Positions 8,594 through 16,689 of a stretch of DNA of 54,153 nucleotides are shown in pieces. The number at the start of each line of letters is the position of its first letter. Position 1 is the first letter of the stretch. Under the pieces are notes generated by a model that had not been told where the DNA came from, did not search any database, and was given only the letters and a program-made list of their open reading frames with translations. The position numbers were made by a program, and so were the translations under genes. This DNA comes from [Flexibacter] sp. ATCC 35208 (GTDB taxonomy: Bacteria > Bacteroidota > Bacteroidia > Chitinophagales > Chitinophagaceae), in assembly GCF_001975825.1 (NCBI RefSeq), contig NZ_MTKN01000051.1, positions 1 to 54,153 of the forward strand. Reading direction: 5' to 3'.

Positions 8594-9256
8594 TTACTTT
8601 CGTTTATCTGTTGACAAATTGCTATAAACAACCAGGTTAAACATCTCGCGCATACGACTACGAATGCGATTTCCATATATTCCTTCCAGCTCATCACTAT
8701 TCATGTTCGTCGTAATATGCGTGATCATTTTCCTGGAAATAAAATAGTTGTACCGTGACAATAAAATCTCTGCGATGACATTGGTATTATTTCCATAGTA
8801 ATTCCCTATAGGTTCCGGTCCGAGGTCGTCAAAGCAATGGACGAGTGGCTGAGAAGAGTATGACCAAAACGCCCCCCTGGTGTAAGGTTCAATACCCTCA
8901 TATCCCTTCGTATTAAAATCAAATACCACGTCGCTGCACGAACGAAAAACAGGTTTTTCCGCCGAAGAGCAAAAATTGCTCATGATCTTCAGGATAGATG
9001 TTTTACCACACCCTACCGGACCAACGAGGAGTATGCCTTTGTGTAGGCTGATCCCTTCCGATTCCGCCACTCTTTTATCTTTCAGGAAATAAGATAACAA
9101 CCTGTTGATCACTGGCTTATCAACATCCTCGATTACAAAATCGCGGCCGAAAAGATCTTTCCCTGTTTTGGACACATGCTGCAGCATAAAATGATAATCA
9201 TAGGGGCTCGCTATATAATTTGTTTTTGTCGACATGCAACTTTCCTGGTTTTTCAT
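8594..9256 (-). CDS. DnaC/IstB-like AAA+ ATPase
   Basis: 220 aa. Walker A GPVGCGKTS (~75-83) and Walker B PLVHCFDDLGPE (~130) are clear, and an arginine-rich C-terminal segment (GNRIRSRMREMF) fits the sensor/Arg-finger region of helicase loaders. The family loads replicative helicase (DnaC) or assists transposases (IstB). No transposase lies beside it, so helicase loading for a phage- or ICE-like replicon is likelier. The start at 9256 overlaps the previous gene by about 59 bp; an in-frame ATG at 9235 (MSTKTNY) is an alternative with shorter overlap. Confidence 0.75.
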   Translation of the reverse strand: MKNQESCMSTKTNYIASPYDYHFMLQHVSKTGKDLFGRDFVIEDVDKPVINRLLSYFLKDKRVAESEGISLHKGILLVGPVGCGKTSILKIMSNFCSSAEKPVFRSCSDVVFDFNTKGYEGIEPYTRGAFWSYSSQPLVHCFDDLGPEPIGNYYGNNTNVIAEILLSRYNYFISRKMITHITTNMNSDELEGIYGNRIRSRMREMFNLVVYSNLSTDKRK

Positions 9257-10070
9257 TCCTGGTTATTCTGATACTCTCGATCCATTTCGATGCGAGTGAT
9301 TTCCAATTCGCTATCGGCTGCGTGCCGAACCGCCAGTTAATCGCATCGTAATGGTAGAAAAATTTGCGGGCTTCCTGGGCCGTTTGGCCTTTTTGCGCAA
9401 ACCAATGCGTGGCAGCTTCCATTGTTGGAATTTTTTTTTCATGAATAATTAATTGGGGGGATTGGAGTGCCTGTTTACAATCATTTCCCCCGTTTATTTG
9501 TTTATTATTATAATTGTGTAGCGATTTTGCTACTGAGACGGTACCATTTTGAGGCCCTGTATCAGTAGCATATTTGCTACCTGTATCAGTGGCATATTTA
9601 CTACCTGTATCTGTATCATATTTACTACCCGTATCAGTAGCATATTTGCTACCACCCGATCGGCTTCCGGTATAAGAAATGATACTGATCTGGCAGGGAA
9701 CATATATTTTCCCGGAGGGACGATAGATGATATATCCACATTCATGCAACCATTTCAGACTATCGGTATACGTTTTGGTAGATCCTATTCCACTGGTAGA
9801 CATCACCTGCTCGCGAAATACAGGGAAACTATCCCGGAAATGATTTTTGTTCCAGGCCATAAAGAGCGACAAATACAAACTGATATGATGTGCTTTTAAC
9901 CGGCGCTCGTTCTTTAACCTTGTATAGAAAGCATTCATATGGCGTATGTAGTTAATCTCGCCAGCTCCCTCCGTTGTATACTGTTCCGGGAGAGTCATTC
10001 TTACCTGCTTTTCAGCCAGCACGCCTGTTTTGAAATGATGTAATTCATCCGAAGGTAAATTTGAAATCAT
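9198..10070 (-). CDS. Replication-initiator/DnaD-like protein with octapeptide repeats
   Basis: 290 aa from ATG 10070 (MISNLPSDELHHF); the open frame reaches a TTG at 10100, which is less likely. The N-terminal half has a helical domain with winged-helix character (SGIGSTKTYTDSLKWLHECGYI). A linker of four SKY(A/D)TDTG octapeptides follows, then a C-terminal domain with HWFAQKGQTAQEARKFFYHYDAINW, a DnaD/replication-protein-like pattern. The preceding position to a DnaC-like ATPase is typical of phage/ICE initiator-loader pairs. Encoded repeats are nearly identical at DNA level. Exact function is inferred. Confidence 0.6.
   Translation of the reverse strand: MISNLPSDELHHFKTGVLAEKQVRMTLPEQYTTEGAGEINYIRHMNAFYTRLKNERRLKAHHISLYLSLFMAWNKNHFRDSFPVFREQVMSTSGIGSTKTYTDSLKWLHECGYIIYRPSGKIYVPCQISIISYTGSRSGGSKYATDTGSKYDTDTGSKYATDTGSKYATDTGPQNGTVSVAKSLHNYNNKQINGGNDCKQALQSPQLIIHEKKIPTMEAATHWFAQKGQTAQEARKFFYHYDAINWRFGTQPIANWKSLASKWIESIRITRNEKPGKLHVDKNKLYSEPL
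9557..9652 (-). repeat. Four 24-bp tandem repeats inside the initiator-like gene
   Basis: Units CTGTATC(A/T)GT(A/G)(G/T)CATATTT(G/A)CTAC at 9557, 9581, 9605 and 9629 encode the octapeptide SKYATDTG (one copy has Asp for Ala). The 24-bp period keeps the frame, so copy-number change would alter linker length without a frameshift. Confidence 0.9.
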
Positions 10071-10202
10071 AGCGTATTTTTTGTTTTGTTTATGATGCAA
10101 ATGAAGACCAATAAACGATGCCAGACTAGTGACAGGGGTGACAACCAGGGTTGCGACTAATTGATTTTAAAAGTGTTACTAAATAAAAAAAGTGCTAGAT
10201 TT

Positions 10203-11306
10203 TTAATCAGAATTGATACGTTTACTCGTATGAAAGAGGTCAAGTAGTAATTGCTTTACTGATTCTATGCTGGATGCAGAATAATCATACATTTTTCTCC
10301 TAAGGCTATCTGCTGAAATAGCCGGTTGATTATTCGTAGCAAAATACCTGGCAAAAAACTCCGCCACTTCGCTTTTATTGTTATTCAGGATCAATCCATG
10401 TTCGATCATCACCCGCAACAGGAAGGCCAATTCATTGACAGACAGATCTACTTTCACTTTAAAGTTGTGCCACCGGGCCACCTCTTGTGGCAAGGGGGTT
10501 GTTTCATCGATCTTGATTTTATATTCCAGGAATTCACTTTCATGCATTAGCCAGTCACTGATCTGGTCTTTTAGGGATAGTTGATCAATGTCGTATGCAT
10601 AACCGTACTGTTCCTGTTGCTGGTTATTCATTTTCAACAACCATTTTGTTTGTGTTAGTTGTTGATGAGTTGTTGGATGCGAATTGATCTCTACTGATAA
10701 CAACTGTAGTTTATATTTCAGGTACATACTATCATTAAAATTCATGTAAAGCAATAGAGCTTCTACATCTTCGGGGAGACTGTCTGGCTGTAGGTTTCGC
10801 AGGCATTTTCTCAACTCCCTGGTATAATAAAGCTGCCGGAAAGTGACATGATCCGATCGCAGGGTTTCTTCAAAAGAAGAGATCACGATTCTCATTACAT
10901 CAGTGTCTGGCAGTATCCGGTTCAGTAGCGGTGTTTCCCTGGCTAATTCTTCGCGGGCTGATAGTAGGTGAAGCCGGGAAATGTTATAACAAAGATCCAG
11001 GTAGGCGGCATAGTTCTCTTCAAGGTAGACAAGCAAATCATACAAGGTGAAGGAAAGCTGAACAAGCTGATCGTCTGATTGATCTGTGGTGAACATTTCA
11101 GGAGGGAACTGGTTCGTAATGGTTTCCAACAGGAATAGAAGTTTGTTTTGATATAGCTGGATGCGTTGTTTCAATCTGTTATCATCTGCATAAAGATTTT
11201 GCTGCCATTCGGCGATAATCCTGTTTTTTTCTTCATGTAGGATGGTAGGAAAATCTGTTTGACCGGTGGCGTTAACCAGGTGTTCGAAGGTTGATAGGTG
11301 ATTCAT
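10203..11306 (-). CDS. RteC-like regulatory protein
   Basis: The preferred start is ATG 11306 (MNHLSTFEHL), giving 367 aa; the longer open frame to 11405 runs through a palindromic operator-like site and is less likely. The protein is helical throughout. Its C-terminal part has the RteC pattern: WHNFKVKVDLSVNELAFLL, then IEHGLILNNNKSEVAEFFAR, then ISADSLRRKMYD. RteC is the excision/tetracycline-response regulator of CTnDOT-type conjugative transposons, and related proteins are common in Bacteroidota accessory DNA. Two inverted repeats upstream suggest autoregulation. Assignment is from motif resemblance, without a search. Confidence 0.55.
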   Translation of the reverse strand: MNHLSTFEHLVNATGQTDFPTILHEEKNRIIAEWQQNLYADDNRLKQRIQLYQNKLLFLLETITNQFPPEMFTTDQSDDQLVQLSFTLYDLLVYLEENYAAYLDLCYNISRLHLLSAREELARETPLLNRILPDTDVMRIVISSFEETLRSDHVTFRQLYYTRELRKCLRNLQPDSLPEDVEALLLYMNFNDSMYLKYKLQLLSVEINSHPTTHQQLTQTKWLLKMNNQQQEQYGYAYDIDQLSLKDQISDWLMHESEFLEYKIKIDETTPLPQEVARWHNFKVKVDLSVNELAFLLRVMIEHGLILNNNKSEVAEFFARYFATNNQPAISADSLRRKMYDYSASSIESVKQLLLDLFHTSKRINSD

Positions 11307-11363
11307 GTGAGTATTGAATTTGATCTTAGTGCAAAGTACCGGAACATAACTGCAACGAGCAGG

Positions 11364-11428
11364 GGTATCACAAGTGATACCATGACGTGAAATGCAATAC
11401 AGCATTGGATAGTACCATAAGTGATACT
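11364..11428 (-). promoter_or_regulatory. Two operator-like inverted repeats upstream of the RteC-like gene
   Basis: Site 1 (11364-11381) is GGTATCAC-AA-GTGATACC with perfect 8-bp arms. Site 2 (11411-11428) is AGTACCATAAGTGATACT, matching the same consensus with mismatches in the left arm. Centres are 47 bp apart, between the gene start at 11306 and the terminator at 11441. They look like paired binding sites of a dimeric regulator. Confidence 0.6.
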
Positions 11429-11440
11429 ATGATATTTATA

Positions 11441-11472
11441 AAAAAAGTTGCTCCCGAATAATCGGGAGCAAC
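11441..11472 (-). terminator. Terminator of the 11646-12209 gene
   Basis: Arms GTTGCTCCCGA / TCGGGAGCAAC around a 4-nt loop. On the minus strand the hairpin is followed by a run of six or seven T. It closes the transcript of the KRGPS-type gene and precedes the RteC-like operator region. Confidence 0.8.
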
Positions 11473-11559
11473 ACGGGGTTTAAGAAAAAAAGCAGGCGCT
11501 TTTTAAAAAACAGACAGGTATTCTTAAGAGGAAATTGGATTGTATGAAGGTGGAATTGG

Positions 11560-11645
11560 GGATTTAAAATGCAATTGCGGTTATAAAATGTAATTGACGT
11601 TTTAAGATGCAACTGGCCACTTAACATCCAATAGCCTCATTAAGA
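11560..11645. repeat. Short degenerate repeats with a 19-nt period
   Basis: The core AAATGCAATTG / AAATGTAATTG / AGATGCAACTG / ACATCCAATAG recurs with starts 19 nt apart (about 11571, 11590, 11609, 11628). They lie just behind the stop of the gene ending at 11646. The surrounding 11473-11645 shows no other feature. The function is unknown. Confidence 0.5.
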
Positions 11646-12209
11646 TTACAGCACAATTTCCTTCACCGTTTCATTCGCAGGCAGATCCTTTGCACTCACG
11701 GTGATGATACTACCCTGCACAGCATCATTCAACACGGTGGCGGTGTATAACCAGTCCAGCCCATTCTCCAGCAGTATAGCATCTCCCTGTTCGAGCAATA
11801 CTCCCGCTGCACTGGTGATTTGCACTTTCACACCGGCTACTTTGAAATCATCGGTAGCCCTAACGGTGATGGTAGTACCAATAGCACCGGTATAGTTGGC
11901 TGTGCTGACATCATTGATCTCCGGGGCTTTGAAGGCATCCCGTAAAGCCACGTTATAGGCAGATTGGTCGTTTTTTGCCGCTGCCTGGTATTGTGCTTTC
12001 AGATCAGGGTTCTGCATCACAGCTTTTGCATAGATAGTGCCCTGTTTAAATTTTTGCTGCACTTTGAGTTGATCTTCCGTAGGATCTACAGAACTTGCCT
12101 TGCGGTGTTTGCCTATCAGGACAGTACCGGATCTTTTAGTGGTAATGGTAAGTTCTTTCCCTACGGTTCCGGAAGCGGATTTCCAGATCATTGCTGCTGA
12201 TTTTGCCAT
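11646..12209 (-). CDS. Conserved hypothetical protein, paralogue of 13878-14417
   Basis: 187 aa from ATG 12209 (MAKSAAMIWKSASG); the upstream in-frame ATG at 12311 would add an unlikely leader. The architecture is shared with the protein at 13878-14417. It begins with a basic N-terminus with G-T-x-G-x-x-x-T-I and K-R motifs. A helical segment follows (YAKAVMQNPDLKAQYQAAA ... AYNVALRDAFKAPEI). The C-terminal beta domain ends NGLDWLYTA ... DLPANETVKEIVL. There is no signal peptide. I know no named function. It stands alone with its own terminator. Confidence 0.7.
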   Translation of the reverse strand: MAKSAAMIWKSASGTVGKELTITTKRSGTVLIGKHRKASSVDPTEDQLKVQQKFKQGTIYAKAVMQNPDLKAQYQAAAKNDQSAYNVALRDAFKAPEINDVSTANYTGAIGTTITVRATDDFKVAGVKVQITSAAGVLLEQGDAILLENGLDWLYTATVLNDAVQGSIITVSAKDLPANETVKEIVL

Positions 12210-12496
12210 GATATTTGTTTTAAGGGGTGAAAAAGATAGGATACAGTGGGATAAAAGGTGCCTCTCTTTCATCCCCGGCACGGCCTGTATTCCTGGAGCA
12301 ATGATCGGCAAGAAATGGGTGCGGAATAAGAAAATCTGTTGGGGAATCGAAAAGTGGGGGTTGGGGAATCGAAAAGAGGAGGATGAGGGTGGGGATGAAT
12401 ATTTAAAAAGCCTTGACTACGTTTACGAAAGGTTTTTAGCCAATCTATCACAAACAACCTCGCCATCGTCCTCCTCACAAGACCACCATGAACGAA

Positions 12497-12820
12497 TCAA
12501 AACACGACCTTCACCCGCTCAAAAAACTTCTCCGCATACGCCTTTGTCAAAGCCACCTCCTTATCCAAAATAAAAATCGACTCAACCGTAAACCCACTAA
12601 TATGCCCTATCCCGACCAAACAAGATCTATTGACCCTACAAAAATGTATCTCAGGCAATATCCCTTCCAGTTCCCCCAGCGTGCTATTCACCAGGTAATG
12701 ACCACCAGTGGTAACGATCTTTGAACATCCTCCCCTAGCCTCCACGAGCACAATCCCCCGACTATCCACTTTCGTGAAAAGCCCATTTGATTGCTTAACA
12801 AAAAGAAAATCATCCATCAT
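12497..12820 (-). CDS. Stand-alone LytTR DNA-binding protein
   Basis: A 107-aa protein that is almost entirely a LytTR domain: FLFVKQSNGLFTKV at the start, IVLVEARGGCSKIVTTGGHY, NSTLGELEGILPEIHFCRVNRSC (the LP..F.RVHRS signature), and the terminal KAYAEKFFERV helix. There is no receiver domain, unlike AlgR/AgrA regulators. It probably regulates neighbouring genes directly, perhaps the flanking paralogue pair. It lies 13 bp behind the 12834-13169 gene on the same strand, so the two are likely one operon. Confidence 0.8.
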   Translation of the reverse strand: MMDDFLFVKQSNGLFTKVDSRGIVLVEARGGCSKIVTTGGHYLVNSTLGELEGILPEIHFCRVNRSCLVGIGHISGFTVESIFILDKEVALTKAYAEKFFERVKVVF

Positions 12821-12833
12821 CTAAAAAAGAATT

Positions 12834-13169
12834 TTACTTTCCACCTTCCATATACCTCCAAAATCGATACGCCAGCCACTCCGGCCGCTGATCGCGATAA
12901 TAAACACAAAATTCCCCCAACGTCAACTTATAGGTCAAAGGTTTCTCCAACGCAATTTTCGCCTTATTCAATAATCTATAAGCAGTAGATAAAGAATCAT
13001 CTATCATCCACATGAGCGCCTTTGCTCTTATCACCTCATGGAATAAATATGCATACTCGCCATTGACAGTAAATTTCTCAAAACTGTCAATTTCGTCCCG
13101 TTTTTCATTGCTCAATACGCTGAAATTTATTTTGTTTATAATTGTTTTGGGTAAAACAAATATAGACAT
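12834..13169 (-). CDS. Hypothetical protein in the LytTR operon
   Basis: 111 aa, helical, no signal peptide. The middle segment (YAYLFHEVIRAKALMWMIDD) and the end (WLAYRFWRYMEGGK) are aromatic-rich. I do not recognise a family. It precedes the LytTR gene with a 13-bp gap and is divergently transcribed from the 13218 gene, so the 48-bp gap between them probably holds both promoters. Confidence 0.6.
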   Translation of the reverse strand: MSIFVLPKTIINKINFSVLSNEKRDEIDSFEKFTVNGEYAYLFHEVIRAKALMWMIDDSLSTAYRLLNKAKIALEKPLTYKLTLGEFCVYYRDQRPEWLAYRFWRYMEGGK

Positions 13170-13217
13170 AATGCGGCTTCCATGGCCATTTTGTACTACT
13201 CAAAATTTAAATTAATT

Positions 13218-13841
13218 ATGCCGGCAAAGAGTAAATTATTGTTGCATCTTCATAATAAAAAGTCTCAAAAGAAAGTCTCCAAAAGAACCCTGAATCCAGA
13301 ATTTACAACCGCCATCCGTGCTGCAAAACTGATCAGGGTTTGCGCAGCTTTAATGAAACCAGATCGCAGTCGTTTTCACCGGCTCGCGAAGTTTATACTA
13401 CATCATGTCATTCATGCAGACACCTCCCACAAAACAGGTGAGCGGCAAATACTCATTGAAAATTTAAAGTTTTTTGAGGGATATGAGTTCGACCCGGATC
13501 ACCAGGTATCGAATTACATTCCTGCCGGAATAATAACAGGCATTGATAATAAGATCACGCTTACCATCCCATCCAACCAGATCGGGTGGCCGGTGCATAC
13601 TGCTTATTGTAAAATTATATTGTTGGGTGTAGGAATAGATCTTGCATCTTATACCTCCACAACAACATCCGGAAGCACAGCGTGGATCGCCAGGAGCGAT
13701 CTGCAGGCTGGACCTGTTTATATTGAAATAAATAATGATCAACCGTTATTTGTAGCTATAGGGGTAGCATATACGAACGACACTGCATCCGCTATTACTT
13801 GTCAGGCAGTAAAAATAATTGGCGTGAACAACGGAAACTAA
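13218..13841 (+). CDS. Hypothetical protein with basic N-terminus and beta-rich C-terminus
   Basis: 207 aa from ATG 13218 (MPAKSKLLLHLHNKK); the in-frame codon at 13182 adds twelve unlikely residues. The first ~40 residues are strongly basic (Lys/Arg-rich, KKSQKKVSKR). The C-terminal half is beta-rich and Thr/Ser-rich. The layout (basic N-terminus, beta C-terminal domain) recalls its neighbours at 11646 and 13878, though I see no clear sequence identity. It is the only plus-strand gene of this block. Function unknown. Confidence 0.6.
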   Translation: MPAKSKLLLHLHNKKSQKKVSKRTLNPEFTTAIRAAKLIRVCAALMKPDRSRFHRLAKFILHHVIHADTSHKTGERQILIENLKFFEGYEFDPDHQVSNYIPAGIITGIDNKITLTIPSNQIGWPVHTAYCKIILLGVGIDLASYTSTTTSGSTAWIARSDLQAGPVYIEINNDQPLFVAIGVAYTNDTASAITCQAVKIIGVNNGN

Positions 13842-13877
13842 GCAAGCATTTTACGCCCTGAGAATAAGTAAACTTTT

Positions 13878-14417
13878 CTATTCCAATCTCACCTCTCTCA
13901 CCGTCTCATTACCTGGCAGATCTACCGCCACCACTATCACCCTCCCCCCTGCCGGGAAACCTTTCCCTTTATAATACCAATCCACGCCATTTCGCCCTAA
14001 TACCGCATTGCCCCGTTCCTGTATATTACCTGCCGCATCTTCTATGCGAATTTCCACTGCTGCTACCCTAAATTCATCTTTTGCCGTCACGACGACCGTC
14101 GTGTCTTCGAACTGTATTTGCTGCACTTCAGGAGACTTGTATGCATCTTTTACTGCCATATTGTAAGCATTCTGACCAAGACCTGCCAGTGACTTATAAT
14201 AAGCCTTTAGCGCAGGATCCTGCAAGATCAATTTTGCATAAGCCGCAGCTACTTTCATTTTATACCGGGCTTCCAGCTGTTTCGTTGTCGGCTTATTCTT
14301 TGACGGGCCACGTTTTTTCGCCATTATAATCTGGCCATTCCGTTCGTAAATCGTGATTTGATCGCCGAGGGTACCTCTGACAAGTTGAAGGAGTATGTTG
14401 TCTTTTACAAGCGCCAT
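13878..14417 (-). CDS. Conserved hypothetical protein, paralogue of 11646-12209
   Basis: 179 aa from ATG 14417 (MALVKDNILLQLVRGTLGDQ). The N-terminal segment GTLGDQITIYERNGQIIM leads to KKRGPS. A helical part follows (AYAKLILQDPALKAYYKSLA, AYNMAVKDAYKSPEV). The C-terminal beta domain carries NGVDWYYKG and ends PGNETVREVRLE. Nearly every motif has a counterpart in the 11646 protein, so the two are diverged paralogues. They flank the LytTR operon. The family is recurrent in Bacteroidota as far as I recall, but it has no established role. Confidence 0.7.
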   Translation of the reverse strand: MALVKDNILLQLVRGTLGDQITIYERNGQIIMAKKRGPSKNKPTTKQLEARYKMKVAAAYAKLILQDPALKAYYKSLAGLGQNAYNMAVKDAYKSPEVQQIQFEDTTVVVTAKDEFRVAAVEIRIEDAAGNIQERGNAVLGRNGVDWYYKGKGFPAGGRVIVVAVDLPGNETVREVRLE

Positions 14418-14763
14418 AACAAACAATTTTTGGGGTAATAAGGACAATATTAAAATCTTCTCCCGAACTGTAGTGTAACTATATTACTAAATGAGTACTA
14501 ATACTACACTTAATCAACACCTCAATATCGAATTGATATAGAAATGTACTTTTAATGTACTTATGGTGTACTGGTAGCAGTATAGCTATGCTATAGCTTT
14601 GGAGGTCTATAATTAGATAGACAAGTATAGTTCCTGTCATAGATAGATAGATTGTCTTACCACGTGGGTGATGCCTTCATTGTTATACTAGGGAGATTGG
14701 AATATTTGAGCGCAGCTCCCAGCAGACTCACCACCGGTTATGGCCTTCCTCATCTGCCCTTGC
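14418..14763. other. Intergenic region with dyad sequences
   Basis: About 350 bp without a credible gene. It contains an imperfect dyad around AGTGTAACTATATTACTAA ... TACTAATACTACACT (~14472-14510). A short palindrome TATAGC-TAT-GCTATA (~14581-14595) and GATA(G)-rich stretches follow. These may be promoter or operator elements for the divergent genes, but no assignment is possible. Confidence 0.4.
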
Positions 14764-14856
14764 GTAGATTACGCCACTTATTCTACGCAAATCTTGCGTA
14801 GAATACTTCTTCATGCGAAGAATATTAGCTATACTTGACGCAAATCTTACGTAGAA
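14764..14856 (+). promoter_or_regulatory. Operator array at the Fic gene start
   Basis: The 23-bp palindrome TTCTACGCAA-ATC-TTGCGTAGAA (14781-14803) has perfect 10-bp arms. A half-site TTGCGTAGA lies just upstream (~14759-14767). A diverged full site, GACGCAAATCTTACGTAGAA, lies at ~14837-14855 and abuts the ATG of the Fic gene at 14856. The repeated sites overlapping the start region point to repression of the gene, plausibly by its own C-terminal helix-turn-helix. Confidence 0.75.
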
Positions 14857-15983
14857 TGAGTTACATCTACATATATCAATTGAAAGATTGGCCCCATTTC
14901 CAATGGGATAAGGAAGCAATAACCGAAATACTTGCAGATGTACGCTTCAGGCAAGGCAGGCTATTAGGTAGTATGGAGAGTTTAAGCTTCAATTTACAGG
15001 ACGAGGCCACGTTAGAAACACTCACCCTCGATGTAATAAAATCCAGTGAAATTGAAGGCGAAATATTAAACCATGATCAGGTTCGTTCTTCAATCGCCCG
15101 TCGGTTAGGCATCGAAGTCGCTGGATTAATCCCTGCTGACAGAAATGTAGAAGGCATTGTGGAAATGATGCTGGATGCTACACAACGATATACCCAACCA
15201 TTGACTACCGATTGTCTATTCGGTTGGCAGACATCCATGTTCCCCACGGGCTTTAGTGGTATGTATAAAATTGTAGTCGGCAACTGGCGTAACAATGCCA
15301 AGGATGACCCCATGCAGGTAGTCTCCGGTGGAATAGGCAGGGAAAAAGTCCATTTTCAGGCCCCGGATGCCGATAACCTGGATGCAGAAATGAATCAATT
15401 TATTAACTGGTTCAACAGCGAAAGCACAATAGACCCTATAATAAAGGCTGCCATTGCACATTTATGGTTTATAACCATCCATCCCTTTGACGATGGAAAC
15501 GGTCGTATAGCCCGTGCAATAAACGATATGCAACTGGCCAGAGCTGATGAAACCCCACGCCGGTTCTACAGCATGTCGGCCCAGATCAGAACAGAAAGAA
15601 GTGCTTATTACGACATCCTGGAACGTACTCAAAAAGGCGCAACAGATATCACTGAATGGATAATATGGTTCATTACCTGCCTAAGCCGTGCATTGAATGC
15701 TACTGAGCATACATTGGCAACTGTCATCAAAAAGGCAAAATTCTGGAACCATCCGGTAACCAAAGACTTGAATGATCGACAAAAACTAATGCTCAACAAA
15801 CTGTTAGATGGCTTTGATGGGAAGTTTACCTCTTCCAAATGGGGGAAGATCGCCAGGTGCTCTCATGACACCGCCATTCGCGATATACAAAACTTAATAG
15901 ATCGAAATATCCTGGTAAATGATGGATCAGGGGGAAGAAGTACAGGATATTTACTTAAGGAGAAATTTTACATTGAAAAATGA
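14856..15983 (+). CDS. Fic family protein with DUF4172 N-terminus
   Basis: 375 aa from ATG 14856 (MSYIYIYQLKDWPHF); the frame extends to a TTG at 14835, but that lies inside an operator-like site. The DUF4172-type N-terminus is followed by the inhibitory helix motif SSEIEGE (~63-69), which is the class II position in front of the core. The active-site loop HPFDDGNGRIAR (~208-219) is fully canonical, so AMP transfer to a hydroxyl of a target protein is expected. The C-terminal ~80 residues form a winged-helix (SKWGKIARCSHDTAIRDIQNL). The enzyme is presumably cytoplasmic and self-inhibited. Context gives no target. Confidence 0.92.
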   Translation: MSYIYIYQLKDWPHFQWDKEAITEILADVRFRQGRLLGSMESLSFNLQDEATLETLTLDVIKSSEIEGEILNHDQVRSSIARRLGIEVAGLIPADRNVEGIVEMMLDATQRYTQPLTTDCLFGWQTSMFPTGFSGMYKIVVGNWRNNAKDDPMQVVSGGIGREKVHFQAPDADNLDAEMNQFINWFNSESTIDPIIKAAIAHLWFITIHPFDDGNGRIARAINDMQLARADETPRRFYSMSAQIRTERSAYYDILERTQKGATDITEWIIWFITCLSRALNATEHTLATVIKKAKFWNHPVTKDLNDRQKLMLNKLLDGFDGKFTSSKWGKIARCSHDTAIRDIQNLIDRNILVNDGSGGRSTGYLLKEKFYIEK

Positions 15984-16083
15984 TCCTGTTCTCCTGAGTT
16001 AACACAGATTATAACCATCAGCTGTATTTCACGAATAAATCCAAGGGAAGGTCAGCCGTTTAAACAAATGAATAAACTACATT

Positions 16084-16452
16084 ATGAATTTTGATTTTAA
16101 TGATTGCTATTGGCATGATTCTATATTAAAGAATATCTTCATTGATAGAAGTGATCCAGGAAATGTTGATACAGTTGAAATGACTATTGACTGGTATGAT
16201 GAACCTGAATCAAAAATTATATTTAGGGATGTATATTTATTTAAGGCCACTTTAAACTTCGGCATTATTGCAGATGAAACCATTTTAAACGCCGAGATAG
16301 CTATCCAGGAAGATCCTGATCTTATCAATTTCTATCAAAAAGCAAAAGGAGTGTTAGCCAGCAAAAAAATAAATTGTTACATAATAGAAACCAATTCTAC
16401 TGGAGGTACAATAAAAATTCTTGCTGAAACCGTAGAAAAAGTACCGTTATAA
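16084..16452 (+). CDS. Small hypothetical protein, possibly immunity-type
   Basis: 122 aa, acidic, no signal peptide. The N-terminus FNDCYWHDSILKNIFIDR followed by MTIDWYDEPESKIIF is a pattern I associate with small proteins found beside polymorphic toxins, but I cannot name the family. It is preceded by 100 bp without features and followed by degraded coding fragments, in line with a toxin-immunity graveyard. It appears intact. Confidence 0.55.
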   Translation: MNFDFNDCYWHDSILKNIFIDRSDPGNVDTVEMTIDWYDEPESKIIFRDVYLFKATLNFGIIADETILNAEIAIQEDPDLINFYQKAKGVLASKKINCYIIETNSTGGTIKILAETVEKVPL

Positions 16453-16457
16453 TTTAG

Positions 16458-16634
16458 GAGAATAGGTATGTCACTACTGTAGATCCTGAAAAGATTCTGC
16501 AGGAACCAGGTATTTAAAAATTCGAGGCCATTGGCGAAGAACCATATAACGTATCTATCTATCCTGAAAAAAATCAAATATCCGCTGGTATTTATCAACA
16601 AAACATCATCGTAGGAGAAAATTTCGTATCATAA
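16458..16634 (+). pseudogene. Short decayed coding fragment with internal stop
   Basis: One frame reads ENRYVTTVDPEKILQEPGI, then TAA, then continues KFEAIGEEPYN ... VGENFVS to TAA. The two halves read as one protein broken by a single nonsense codon, and there is no start codon. It is probably the C-terminal remnant of a gene lost by deletion. Family unknown. Confidence 0.5.
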
Positions 16635-16689
16635 ATATGGAGCTGGTATAGAGGTCTGCCTCGATTTGAATATGACGGGATCTTTGAAT

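Noticed and set aside
11436..11627. 63-codon minus-strand frame
   Set aside because: It runs across the terminator hairpin of the neighbouring gene and a 19-nt periodic repeat; no coding character.
12100..12573. 157-codon plus-strand frame
   Set aside because: It overlaps the start of the KRGPS-type gene and the LytTR gene on the opposite strand; composition is not protein-like.
14728..14919. 63-codon minus-strand frame over the Fic start
   Set aside because: It coincides with the operator palindromes and the Fic N-terminus, which explain the sequence better.
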